DNA of 7,772 bases from Flavimaricola sp. (GTDB lineage: Bacteria; Pseudomonadota; Alphaproteobacteria; Rhodobacterales; Rhodobacteraceae). Numbering within the stretch: position 1 is the stretch's first letter; each line of letters begins with the position of its first letter. This document shows positions 1 through 5,623 of the stretch, piece by piece. A program made the position numbers and the translations under genes. The stretch is taken from contig JALZWD010000402.1 of NCBI GenBank assembly GCA_023300365.1, positions 1-7,772 on the forward strand. Reading direction: 5' to 3'. The notes beneath the pieces were generated by a model. The model saw nothing but the letters and a program-made list of their open reading frames with translations, searched no databases and was not told the origin of the DNA.

Positions 1-260
1 AGGACCTCGGGGATGAAATCATCGCGGCGGAGATCAAGCCGGTGTGCGCCTTCGCCGCTACCGGTGGTGGCCCATTCATCAGGCCGGCGCACATCAATGA
101 GGGTGATTTGGCCCGATGTCGCCAATGCATGCGCCTGCGGCGGCGATAGCTCTCCGCCTTGCGTTGGAACGGACTGTGCAAATGCGGTCTGTGTGGTGCA
201 AGTTGCGCAAAGCCCAAGCAGCATCGTACGCCTTGAAATCGAATTGGATGAATGTTTCAT
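1..260 (-). CDS. Exported rhodanese-like domain protein (N-terminal part, cut by left edge)
   Basis: Reading leftward from an ATG at 260-258, 86 codons stay open to the window edge. An AAGGG ribosome binding site lies 8 nt upstream of the ATG. Residues 1-28 form a signal peptide of twin-arginine type: SRRTML at 9-14, a short hydrophobic stretch, and a likely cut after AFA (26-28). From about residue 50 the sequence ITLIDVRRPDEW matches the first strand and loop of rhodanese domains (the family's LIDVR-x-x-x-E/D-W pattern). The catalytic cysteine loop would lie beyond the left edge, so whether the protein is an active sulfurtransferase (sulfane sulfur to thiol acceptor, in the periplasm) cannot be judged. 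It is the third gene after a Crp/Fnr regulator and a DUF2892 membrane protein on the same strand, with 263 nt separating it from the latter, so it may have its own promoter. Domain call fairly sure; substrate unknown. Confidence 0.8.
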   Translation of the reverse strand, partial: MKHSSNSISRRTMLLGLCATCTTQTAFAQSVPTQGGELSPPQAHALATSGQITLIDVRRPDEWATTGSGEGAHRLDLRRDDFIPEV

Positions 261-314
261 AAACTTGGCCCTTGTTGTGGCGTTGTGCTTTGATTGGTCG
301 GCCGCCTTGCGCTA

Positions 315-337
315 GTATGCACGCGATACTGGCATAC
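315..337. promoter_or_regulatory. Inverted repeat upstream of the rhodanese-like gene
   Basis: GTATGC (315-320) and GCATAC (332-337) are a perfect 6-bp inverted repeat with an 11-nt spacer. A second, overlapping one is AGTAT (314-318) / ATACT (326-330) with 7 nt between. They lie 55-75 bp upstream of the rhodanese-like start, a normal place for an operator. An 8-bp palindrome GTGATCAC sits at 351-358. No known regulator's consensus is matched, so a binding site is only a possibility. Confidence 0.3.
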
Positions 338-372
338 CGATTACTTTTGGGTGATCACGAAAGTGAGAGATG

Positions 373-400
373 ACAAAGCCCGCGTTTCGAAGAGCTTTGT
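373..400 (-). terminator. Possible terminator hairpin after the DUF2892 gene
   Basis: ACAAAGC (373-379) and GCTTTGT (394-400) form a perfect 7-bp stem with a 14-nt loop, in the gap between the DUF2892 stop (524) and the rhodanese-like start (260). Read on the minus strand there is no proper run of T after the stem, and the distance from the stop codon is about 125 nt. It could equally be an operator or a chance repeat. Confidence 0.25.
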
Positions 401-523
401 GACATGACAGCCAATGCAGATTTACTGCATGCAAGCTGTTGGTGTCGTCGGTTTGAATGGCTGTAGCTGCCAGGATGATGGCCACTACAGCGACATTGCT
501 ACACTTTCAAAGTGATTAAGAGC

Positions 524-712
524 TTAGCACTCTTTGCAGGTACTTAGGCCAAAAACGCGGTAAATTGGACAAAAGCTGACGAATGCTGTGCCGACAAGAA
601 CGGCCCCAAGATAGCCCCACACACCGACCATACCTGTTGCTGCAAGAATGATAAGCAAAGATCCAAGAACCAAACGGGCCACACGGTCCCAGCTTGCAAG
701 ATTACGGGTCAT
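524..712 (-). CDS. DUF2892 (YgaP-like transmembrane domain) inner-membrane protein, 62 aa
   Basis: A 62-residue protein with the usual DUF2892 pattern: an N-terminal amphipathic NLASWDRVARLVLG segment, two hydrophobic helices at roughly 12-28 and 32-47, and a C-terminal FCPIYRVFGLSTC motif. Cysteines are C48 (FCP), C59 and C62, the last two forming a CKEC terminus. The start is the ATG at 712-710, because AGGAGA lies just upstream of it; an in-frame GTG at 736 has no ribosome binding site of this quality. In E. coli YgaP the same membrane domain is fused to a rhodanese domain. Here a separate rhodanese-like gene lies downstream and a Crp/Fnr regulator 65 nt upstream on the same strand, so a role in persulfide or sulfane-sulfur handling at the membrane is a reasonable inference. 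The molecular function of stand-alone DUF2892 proteins is not established. A weak 5-bp hairpin (518-534) straddles the stop codon. Confidence 0.85.
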   Translation of the reverse strand: MTRNLASWDRVARLVLGSLLIILAATGMVGVWGYLGAVLVGTAFVSFCPIYRVFGLSTCKEC

Positions 713-740
713 GATATTTCTCCTCTGATATGACACCCGG

Positions 741-755
741 TTGATACATCACCAA
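741..755 (-). promoter_or_regulatory. Possible Crp/Fnr-type half-palindrome upstream of the DUF2892 gene
   Basis: TTGAT at 741-745 and ACCAA at 751-755 make an imperfect inverted repeat (minus strand TTGGT-N5-ATCAA), 29-43 bp upstream of the DUF2892 ATG. It recalls the Fnr pattern TTGAT-N4-ATCAA but has a 5-bp spacer and one mismatch. It lies between the regulator gene and its likely target, the only reason to list it. Weak. Confidence 0.2.
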
Positions 756-777
756 TGCCTCAGCTTAAGTGATTGTG

Positions 778-1392
778 TCACAGATTGGACTGATTTCCGT
801 GCCTAAGTAGCGCGTCTTTGTCGAGAACGCTGACATGGCCGCGGCCAATTTTGATCCATCCCCATTCTTCGAAAACCTTTAGCGATCGAGAAACAACTTC
901 GCGGGCAGTGCCCAGCTCTTCTGCGATCTCTTGCTGTTTCTTTTTGATTTCTAGTTCGGGGCTTTTTGCAAGCCAACGAGCGAGGCGCAAATCCGTACGG
1001 TGTTCTAAGAGCTCATCGATCACGTTGGTGAGCTCTCCCACGCGGTGCGCAAAGGTCTGAAAAACGAGTTCTTGAAACACGCTGTCAGTCTTGAGCAGTC
1101 GTTGAAATTTCGGAGCGGGAATGGCGACGGCTGTCACATCTTTATCGGCATAGCCGAAACCGGAATAAGGACGATTAGACAAAAGGCATGTGGTGGTCAA
1201 AACGCAGCTGTCGCCGGCCTCAACGCGGTAGAGAACCATCGTTCTTCCAGCGCTATTTGTTTGCTCCACTCTGACGGCACCCGATGTAACAATCAAGAAT
1301 GCGCTGCTCGTATCACCAGGCGCAAAAATCACTGCACCGTCAGGCGCCGAAATGACGTTTCCCTCGCCAATATAATTTTCAAAGGTTTTCAT
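778..1392 (-). CDS. Crp/Fnr-family transcriptional regulator with paired sensor-domain cysteines
   Basis: 204 residues, a normal length for the family. Residues about 15-100 form the cyclic-nucleotide-binding-type beta-roll (FAPGDTSSAFLIVTSGAVRV at 23-42 is the typical strand-turn pattern). Residues about 103-140 form the dimer helix, and 150-190 the winged helix-turn-helix, with recognition helix TAREVVSRSLKVFEEWG (162-178), whose E-x-x-SR core resembles Fnr. The N-terminal Fe-S cysteine cluster of true Fnr is absent. Instead C63 and C69 lie in the beta-roll (DSCVLTTTCLLS). The cAMP-pocket signature is not evident, so the signal is probably not cAMP. Start: ATG at 1392-1390 with AAAGGA 7 nt upstream. 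Its 3' neighbours are a DUF2892 protein and a rhodanese-like protein, which suggests it controls them and may sense reactive sulfur species or redox state through the two cysteines. That is inference. A TTGACT at 1483-1478 (minus strand) could be its -35 element, but no good -10 follows. Confidence 0.9.
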   Translation of the reverse strand: MKTFENYIGEGNVISAPDGAVIFAPGDTSSAFLIVTSGAVRVEQTNSAGRTMVLYRVEAGDSCVLTTTCLLSNRPYSGFGYADKDVTAVAIPAPKFQRLLKTDSVFQELVFQTFAHRVGELTNVIDELLEHRTDLRLARWLAKSPELEIKKKQQEIAEELGTAREVVSRSLKVFEEWGWIKIGRGHVSVLDKDALLRHGNQSNL

Positions 1393-1526
1393 TTCAGTCC
1401 TTTAAAATTTCGGTTGCGGGTACAAAGATCCCGTGAGCGACGAGGCGCGTAGCATATCCGATTATTCCGGCGTTCGCAGTCAAGTTTATAGGTAAGTTCG
1501 CGGTAGGTTTCTGGACAAAGAGCGTC

Positions 1527-1557
1527 GGCGCGTATCGCCATGACTTGGATACGCGCC
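1527..1557 (-). terminator. Strong hairpin just after the AhpD-like gene
   Basis: GGCGCGTATC (1527-1536) and GATACGCGCC (1548-1557) are a perfect 10-bp GC-rich inverted repeat with an 11-nt loop, starting 8 nt past the stop of the minus-strand AhpD-like gene. Placement and strength fit a transcription terminator separating that gene from the downstream Crp/Fnr gene. A clear U-run is missing on either strand (minus strand continues GACGCTCTTTG), so it may be an atypical or Rho-assisted terminator, or an mRNA-stabilising stem. Confidence 0.55.
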
Positions 1558-1565
1558 TAACTGAT

Positions 1566-2132
1566 TTACACCTTCAACGAGGTTGCACTGCGTTCCCATT
1601 TTAAACTCTGGAACGCTTCGTCGACTGGGGTAACAGCGACATGGTTGATATAGTTCGACATCGTTTTTTGCGCGAGGCCCAAAATGATATCTAGGACGGC
1701 GCGATGGCTGTATCCGGCGGCGAAAAATGCTTCGAGTTGCGCCTGAGAGGCGTTGCCGCGTTCCCGCACCATCTGGATTGTAAAGGTTCGCAGCGCCTCA
1801 AGCTTGGCGTTTGGCAAGGGCGTCTCATTGCGAAGCGCTTCAATAATATCGTCCGACACTTTCATCATTTTGGCAATGCCAGTATGGGCGGGGACACAGT
1901 AGTGGCAAGCGTGTTCGACGTTTATGGCCTGCCAGACGACTGTCATTTCATCGGCATCAAAATCCGTTTCAGTGAACAGCTTATGGAGGGTTTGATAGCC
2001 TTCAAAAGCTTGAGGGCTTTCGGCCAAAACCTTGTGTAGGCCGGGCAAGCGACCGAAGGCTTTTTGGGATTTTTCCAGCAAGCCTTTTGAGCCTTCTGGT
2101 GCTGTATTGATGTCATGTGATGGGAAATTCAT
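1566..2132 (-). CDS. AhpD-like / carboxymuconolactone decarboxylase family protein
   Basis: 188 residues, all-helical in style. The AhpD-type redox motif is E73-HA-C76-HY-C79-VPA-H83 (E-x2-C-x2-C-x3-H), where the two cysteines and histidine form the thiol reaction centre of alkylhydroperoxidase AhpD. Families with this motif reduce peroxides or act as thiol-disulfide partners; those lacking it are decarboxylases, so an oxidoreductase role is the better guess and 'carboxymuconolactone decarboxylase' is a domain name only. No signal peptide, so cytoplasmic. Start: ATG at 2132-2130, with AAGGA 9 nt upstream; an in-frame TTG at 2168 would add 12 residues but lacks a ribosome binding site. The gene stands 346 bp from znuB and is followed by a strong hairpin, so it is probably transcribed alone. 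A 7-bp inverted repeat (2176-2197) lies in its promoter region. The substrate is unknown. Confidence 0.88.
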   Translation of the reverse strand: MNFPSHDINTAPEGSKGLLEKSQKAFGRLPGLHKVLAESPQAFEGYQTLHKLFTETDFDADEMTVVWQAINVEHACHYCVPAHTGIAKMMKVSDDIIEALRNETPLPNAKLEALRTFTIQMVRERGNASQAQLEAFFAAGYSHRAVLDIILGLAQKTMSNYINHVAVTPVDEAFQSLKWERSATSLKV

Positions 2133-2478
2133 ACCAGTGTATCCTTGGGATGTTGTGCATGTTTCCAATTAGGCTTTCTTGAATGATCTCTCAAGAATAC
2201 ACTTTCGTGATCGGAAGGGGGCGCTGAGCTCTCGGCAGTGCTAAGAGCGTCGCGGTGCTGGGAATTCCAGCGACCAGCGCACTCATTTGTTTGAGCAGTT
2301 TTTATGTCTCTTGTGGGTGCATGGGGCTATTTTGTGCGTTGGCCTTGTGCCTTGTCTACCCACTGGCTTGGCGCAGGCGCTTGGGTATAGAAAGGCCAGA
2401 AGTTTGACTGAAAGCGTCGGAGGAGGACCCCCGCCAGTTTGGGTTGATTAGGCGACCGAAGGGTAGGGAAGATTATCC
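2133..2478. other. 346-bp intergenic region between znuB and the AhpD-like gene
   Basis: I see no credible gene here. The right-hand portion follows the znuB stop and the left-hand portion holds the AhpD-like promoter region. An imperfect stem GGT-GCTGG-GAATT-CCAGC-g-ACC lies at 2254-2275 (8 pairs with one bulge), and CTACCCA (2356-2362) can pair imperfectly with the TGGGTATAG segment around 2392-2400. Neither is followed by a clear T-run on the minus strand, so no standard znuB terminator can be named. A minus-strand open frame (2884-2327) overlaps znuB in another frame and has a low-complexity, Arg/His-rich translation; it is a shadow. Confidence 0.5.
2176..2197. promoter_or_regulatory. Operator-like inverted repeat upstream of the AhpD-like gene
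   Basis: TTCTTGA (2176-2182) and TCAAGAA (2191-2197) are a perfect 7-bp inverted repeat with an 8-nt spacer, 44-65 bp upstream of the ATG at 2132. Read on the minus strand it overlaps a candidate -35 (TTGAGA, 2194-2189), followed after 17 nt by TAATTG (weak -10). The site resembles a dimeric repressor or activator operator. The spacing is 2 bp too long for a Crp/Fnr box (TTGA-N6-TCAA). No regulator can be assigned. Confidence 0.45.
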
Positions 2479-3285
2479 TCAGGAATGCGGGTTTAACCCT
2501 TTGCTCACGCTCGTTGCGAGGAAGGTGAGGGCGGCCACACAAACAATCGATGGGCCGGCGGGAGTGTCGAACACATAGGCCGCGCGCAGGCCTGTGATTG
2601 TCGAGAGCATACCGATTATGCCTGCTGTGATTGCCATGCCCTCGGGTGTTCGTGAAAGTGGCCGAGCGGCGGCGGCGGGTATGATCAATAGCGCCGCGAT
2701 GAGCAAAACTCCGACAACCTTGATCGCAACGGCAACTGTAATCGCAAGCGCTAGAGTTAATACTAATTGCTCGCGCTTGGGGTTGATACCGCTGGCGTGG
2801 GCCAAGTCTGCGTTTAAAGTTGAGGTCAATAGCGCCGACCATCGCCAGCCGATGAGCATCACCACAAGCACTGCTCCACCCCAAATAACTGCAAGATCGC
2901 CGCGTGACACCGCGAGGATGTCGCCAAAAAGATAGGCCATCAGATCAATTCGAACCCCCGAAATGAACGACACCGCAACAAGTCCAAACGCCAATGCGGA
3001 ATGTGCCAAGACGCCCAACAAGGTATCCATTGCATAGCCACGGCCCGATAGAAAACTCACTGTTAACGCCATTAAAAGCGCGACCACCATTGCGCCCACG
3101 AAGACTGACATTGAAAACGCCAAGGATAGAGCCACGCCAAGGATTGCGGCATGTGCCGTTGCGTCGCCAAAATAAGCCATGCGCCGCCAGACCACGAAGC
3201 ATCCAAGTGGGGCGGCCGCGAGGGAAACACCAATGCCCGCCAAGGCGGCGCGCATCATAAAATCGCCTAGCAACACATCTAGCAT
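2479..3285 (-). CDS. znuB: Zinc ABC transporter permease ZnuB
   Basis: 268 residues, the usual size for ABC-3 family permeases of Zn/Mn uptake systems. About seven to eight hydrophobic helices are visible (roughly 13-33, 45-78 as a pair, 92-112, 130-148, 173-207 as a pair, 215-235, 245-262). WRRMAYFGDATAHAAILGVAL (33-53) is the family's highly conserved N-terminal loop and helix. ADLAHASGINPK (159-170) corresponds to the cytoplasmic coupling segment that docks on the ATPase. A homodimer should form the inner-membrane channel that takes Zn(II) from ZnuA. The ATG at 3285-3283 overlaps the znuC stop by 1 nt (TAATG), with GAGG 10 nt before it, showing translational coupling within zur-znuC-znuB. 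Zinc rather than manganese is assigned because of the adjacent zur gene and the ZnuA-type binding protein. Confidence 0.95.
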   Translation of the reverse strand: MLDVLLGDFMMRAALAGIGVSLAAAPLGCFVVWRRMAYFGDATAHAAILGVALSLAFSMSVFVGAMVVALLMALTVSFLSGRGYAMDTLLGVLAHSALAFGLVAVSFISGVRIDLMAYLFGDILAVSRGDLAVIWGGAVLVVMLIGWRWSALLTSTLNADLAHASGINPKREQLVLTLALAITVAVAIKVVGVLLIAALLIIPAAAARPLSRTPEGMAITAGIIGMLSTITGLRAAYVFDTPAGPSIVCVAALTFLATSVSKGLNPHS

Positions 3286-4058
3286 TATTCGGCGGCCTCT
3301 GGATGATCATGATTGGTATCGTTGTGGTGGTGATCAGGATTCGGGCCGTGGTCATGGCCGTGATCATGCTCATGCCGGTAAAGCGCGAGTGCGCCTCCTG
3401 TGCCTGTGCCGAATAGGGCACGGTACTCTGGCGCGGATGCCACGACTGCCGGGGTGCCCTCGCAGCAGACATGCCCGTTAAGGCAAATGACACGATCAGA
3501 AGCACTCATGACAACGTGCAATTCGTGGCTGATCATCAGAACTGCACAGCCCGTGTTTTTGCGCACGGTTTCAATCTGCTGATAAAAAGAGGCTGAACCG
3601 CGTTGGTCGAGGCCTTGGGTTGCCTCGTCCAAAAGCAACAAATCAGGCTTGCCAATAAGAGCGCGGGCCAAAAGTGCGCGTTGAAATTGCCCACCTGAGA
3701 GTTGTGAGAGTTGGGCAGTGGCAAGGTCGGGGACGCCTGCTTGCGCGAGCGCTCTGGCAATGTCGGTGGCCGAAACGCCTCCGGGTAATTTGAGAAAACG
3801 CGATACCGTCATCGGCAAGGTTTCGTCGATATGCAGCTTTTGCGGGACATAGCCTAGTTTCACGCCGTCGCTTTTTATGACCCGGCCGATTGACGGTTGC
3901 ACCGCGCCGATGATCGCGCGCAATAGACTGGTCTTTCCTGATCCATTTGGCCCAACGATCGTGACGATTTCGCCGGGATCAACGCGCAAGGAGACGTGTG
4001 AAAGTACGGTGCGCCCTCCATACTTAAGGCTCAAACCCTCAACCTGAACGAGGCTCAT
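3285..4058 (-). CDS. znuC: Zinc ABC transporter ATP-binding protein ZnuC with His/Asp-rich tail
   Basis: 257 residues. All ABC ATPase motifs are present: Walker A GPNGSGKT (36-43), Q-loop Q73, signature LSGGQ (120-124), Walker B LLLLDEAT (140-147, catalytic E145), D-loop GLDQ (149-152) and H-loop H178. It should sit on the cytoplasmic face of ZnuB and power Zn(II) import. After the normal ATPase end (about residue 227), a tail of some 30 residues is dense in His and Asp (HEHDHGHDHG from 229, then HHH at 243-245, and more His to 252). Such tails bind zinc in other proteins, and here it may sense or buffer cytoplasmic zinc next to the channel; that is inference. The start codon overlaps the zur stop by 4 nt (ATGA) and AAGG lies just upstream inside zur. 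The 1-nt overlap with znuB completes a coupled three-gene operon. Confidence 0.95.
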   Translation of the reverse strand: MSLVQVEGLSLKYGGRTVLSHVSLRVDPGEIVTIVGPNGSGKTSLLRAIIGAVQPSIGRVIKSDGVKLGYVPQKLHIDETLPMTVSRFLKLPGGVSATDIARALAQAGVPDLATAQLSQLSGGQFQRALLARALIGKPDLLLLDEATQGLDQRGSASFYQQIETVRKNTGCAVLMISHELHVVMSASDRVICLNGHVCCEGTPAVVASAPEYRALFGTGTGGALALYRHEHDHGHDHGPNPDHHHNDTNHDHPEAAE

Positions 4059-4570
4059 GCCTCGGCCTTGCTAATGCAGGACGGGCAAACACCTTCGGCT
4101 TCAACCACAGTTCGTTCGATCCGAAAGCCCATTGCGCGGGCGGCGTCGCCAAGTGCGCCTCGCGCGGGCGAGGATTGTGTCTCGGCAACTGTGTCGCACA
4201 GGCGGCAGATCATAAAGGCCGGGGTGTGAGTATGGCTTGGGTGGGCGCAGGCGATAAAGGCGTTCAAGCGCTCAATCTTGTGAGCCAAACCGTTTGCCAC
4301 CAAAAAATCCAATGCTCGATAGGCAATGGGGGGTTGCGATCCAAATCCATCATCCCGCAGTTGGTCTAGGATTGCATAAGCGCCAAGTGCACGATGCTCT
4401 TTCAACAAAATTTCAAGTACCTTACGTCGAACAGGCGTAAGCCGAAGGCCATCAGCGGCGCAACGAGTTTCTGCAGCTTCGATTGTCGCGCTGACACAAG
4501 CATCATGGTCATGTTGCGTAAATCCAAGCGGGCCGTCCTTTGCGCCAACAGAATGAGGATCACTTGTCAT
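4055..4570 (-). CDS. zur: Zinc uptake regulator Zur (Fur family)
   Basis: 171 residues. The N-terminal F17-TQHDHDAC fits the leader seen in many proteobacterial Zur proteins. The winged helix spans about 38-105 (LRLTPVRRKVLEILL at 42-56; recognition region around PPIAYRALDFLVANGLAHKIE, 80-100). The C-terminal half carries two CxxC pairs, C122/C125 and C162/C165, the structural zinc site of Fur proteins, and a His cluster HPSHTHTP (110-117) where the regulatory zinc site is expected. With zinc bound it should repress znuA and its own operon. The start chosen is the ATG at 4570-4568; the frame runs open upstream to 4834, but that stretch is the znuA promoter and gene. The Shine-Dalgarno before this ATG is weak. 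The start codon lies inside a Zur-box-like sequence, which suggests autoregulation. First gene of zur-znuC-znuB. Confidence 0.95.
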   Translation of the reverse strand: MTSDPHSVGAKDGPLGFTQHDHDACVSATIEAAETRCAADGLRLTPVRRKVLEILLKEHRALGAYAILDQLRDDGFGSQPPIAYRALDFLVANGLAHKIERLNAFIACAHPSHTHTPAFMICRLCDTVAETQSSPARGALGDAARAMGFRIERTVVEAEGVCPSCISKAEA

Positions 4571-4590
4571 GTTATCACATTTCGGATAAT
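4564..4590 (+). promoter_or_regulatory. Likely sigma-70-type promoter of znuA
   Basis: TTGTCA (4564-4569) and GATAAT (4585-4590) each match the -35 and -10 consensus at five of six positions, with a 15-nt spacer (short but usable; CTTGTC one base upstream gives 16). Transcription would begin near 4597, leaving a 30-nt leader that contains the GGAGG ribosome binding site. The zur-proximal Zur box lies between the two elements, and the znuA-proximal box covers the expected start point. Confidence 0.45.
4566..4583. promoter_or_regulatory. Zur box 1 (zur-proximal)
   Basis: GTCATGTTATCACATTTC has the TGTTATnnCA core of proteobacterial Zur operators and pairs internally as ATGT-N4-ACAT. It covers the zur start codon (4570-4568) and lies between the -35 and -10 of the predicted znuA promoter. 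Aligned with box 2, the two 18-mers share GTnATGTTATnnA over the first 13 positions. Zinc-bound Zur binding here would block both directions. Confidence 0.55.
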
Positions 4591-4594
4591 TGGT

Positions 4595-4616
4595 GTGTAA
4601 TGTTATACAATCACAC
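4595..4616. promoter_or_regulatory. Zur box 2 (znuA-proximal)
   Basis: The palindrome spans GTGTAATGTTA (4595-4605) and TACAATCACAC (4606-4616, centre TTA|TAC), with 8 of 11 position pairs complementary. The core GTAATGTTATA resembles the Zur operators described for alphaproteobacteria. Its right end touches the znuA ribosome binding site. The minus-strand TATAAC (4607-4602) inside it could serve as the zur -10. It is the best operator candidate in the window. Confidence 0.75.
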
Positions 4617-4621
4617 GGAGG
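4617..4621 (+). promoter_or_regulatory. znuA ribosome binding site
   Basis: GGAGG lies 5 nt before the ATG at 4627 and fixes this start against two upstream in-frame ATGs (4540 and 4600), of which the second lies inside the Zur box and neither of which is followed by a signal peptide. Confidence 0.8.
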
Positions 4622-4626
4622 CCGTG

Positions 4627-5604
4627 ATGTCCAGAAAACTAATTGCCCTATCTTTGACCGCTGCATTCTTGGGGGGCACTGCCTTTGCAGAGACGCCCAA
4701 TGTCGCGGTCGATATCGCACCTGTTCATTCTCTCGTTGCACGGGTGATGCAGGGCGTTGGGGCCCCGAACTTGATTGTTCAACCAGGTTCAAGCCCACAT
4801 GAATACACACTTCGGCCTTCTGAAGCTGCGGCACTTCAGAATGCGGATATTGTATTTTGGATCGGGCCTGATCTTACGCCTTGGCTGACGAATACGATAC
4901 AAACTCTGGCCTCAGATGCGAATGTGACGTCGTTGCTAGAAGCAGACGGAACGATTGAACTGGCTTTCCGCGAGAACACCCTGTTTGAAGCGCATGATCA
5001 CGACGACCATGATGATCACGACGACCACGATGACCACGACGATCATGACGACCATGATGAAGACGCCGGAGCACACGAAGGCCATGATCATGGTGCTCAC
5101 GATCCACATGCATGGTTGTCACCCCGAAATGCGATGACGTGGTTAAACGTGATTGCAGGGCAGCTTTCCGCTGCAGACCCTGACAACGCTGGTGCTTATT
5201 TTGCCAACGCAGCGGCTGGGCGCGAAGAGATCGCGGCCTTAATCGGAGAGGTTAATGCGACGCTTGATCCAGTCCGAAATGGCCAGTTCATCGTGTTTCA
5301 CGATGCATACCAATACTTTGAGGTCGATTTTAATTTCCCGGCCGCGGGCGCGATATCGATTAGCGATGCCTCGGACCCAAGTCCTGCCCGGATCGCGGAA
5401 ATTCAAGAACGCATTGCCGACGAGGGCATCGATTGCGTTCTGGCGGAACCGCAGTTTAATCCCGGTTTGGTGGCAACTGTTCTTGACGGCACTGATGCGC
5501 AGACAGGCGTTCTTGATCCGCTTGGCTCAGATTTGCTTCCGGGACCGTCGATGTACCCTGATTTAATCCGCAATCTGTCGCTTGCGCTATCGGACTGCAT
5601 GTAA
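4627..5604 (+). CDS. znuA: Periplasmic zinc-binding protein ZnuA
   Basis: 325 residues, cluster A-I solute-binding protein of Zn ABC importers. Residues 1-21 are a signal peptide (Lys-4, hydrophobic 5-18, cut after AFA). The three zinc histidines are H58 in SSPHEY (with E59 next to it), H161 in DPHAW and H225 in FHDAY, matching the three His ligands of E. coli ZnuA. C270 and C324 correspond to the conserved disulfide near the C-terminus. Between H58 and H161, residues 123-160 form the mobile His/Asp-rich loop typical of zinc rather than manganese binding proteins: six HDD units (125-142), then further His to 158. This loop is thought to help collect zinc and deliver it to the main site. The gene is divergent from zur-znuCB, with which it forms one transporter, and is preceded by two Zur boxes, so it should be expressed under zinc shortage. 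A hairpin follows the stop. Confidence 0.96.
   Translation: MSRKLIALSLTAAFLGGTAFAETPNVAVDIAPVHSLVARVMQGVGAPNLIVQPGSSPHEYTLRPSEAAALQNADIVFWIGPDLTPWLTNTIQTLASDANVTSLLEADGTIELAFRENTLFEAHDHDDHDDHDDHDDHDDHDDHDEDAGAHEGHDHGAHDPHAWLSPRNAMTWLNVIAGQLSAADPDNAGAYFANAAAGREEIAALIGEVNATLDPVRNGQFIVFHDAYQYFEVDFNFPAAGAISISDASDPSPARIAEIQERIADEGIDCVLAEPQFNPGLVATVLDGTDAQTGVLDPLGSDLLPGPSMYPDLIRNLSLALSDCM
4999..5052 (+). repeat. Six in-frame 9-bp repeats encoding His-Asp-Asp in ZnuA
   Basis: Six tandem HDD codon triplets (residues 125-142), flanked by partial units. Synonymous codons vary between units (CAC/CAT, GAC/GAT), so the array is not a fresh perfect duplication and appears held at the protein level. Changes in unit number would keep the reading frame and only lengthen or shorten the metal-binding loop. 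Confidence 0.85.
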
Positions 5605-5623
5605 GCGCATATGACTACGAAAC

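Noticed and set aside
13..315. 100-codon plus-strand open frame at the left edge
   Set aside because: It runs opposite to the rhodanese-like gene, whose minus-strand frame has a signal peptide, a ribosome binding site and a recognisable domain start.
2327..2884. 185-codon minus-strand open frame overlapping znuB
   Set aside because: It overlaps znuB in another frame, its translation is rich in Arg, His and Pro with no domain, and the znuB frame is a clear transporter permease.
2945..3505. 186-codon minus-strand open frame across znuB and znuC
   Set aside because: Shadow of two well-supported genes; low-complexity translation without a recognisable domain.
4540..4626. Upstream in-frame start for ZnuA
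   Set aside because: It would start inside zur, carry the Zur boxes within the coding region and bury the signal peptide; the ATG at 4627 has GGAGG 5 nt before it.
4571..4834. 88-codon N-terminal extension of Zur
   Set aside because: The stretch is the divergent promoter and the signal-peptide region of znuA; Zur proteins start near the FxxHDHxxC motif, as the ATG at 4570 gives.
4993..5065. CRISPR-like or mobile repeat in the 9-bp array
   Set aside because: The units are contiguous codon repeats inside znuA with no spacers.
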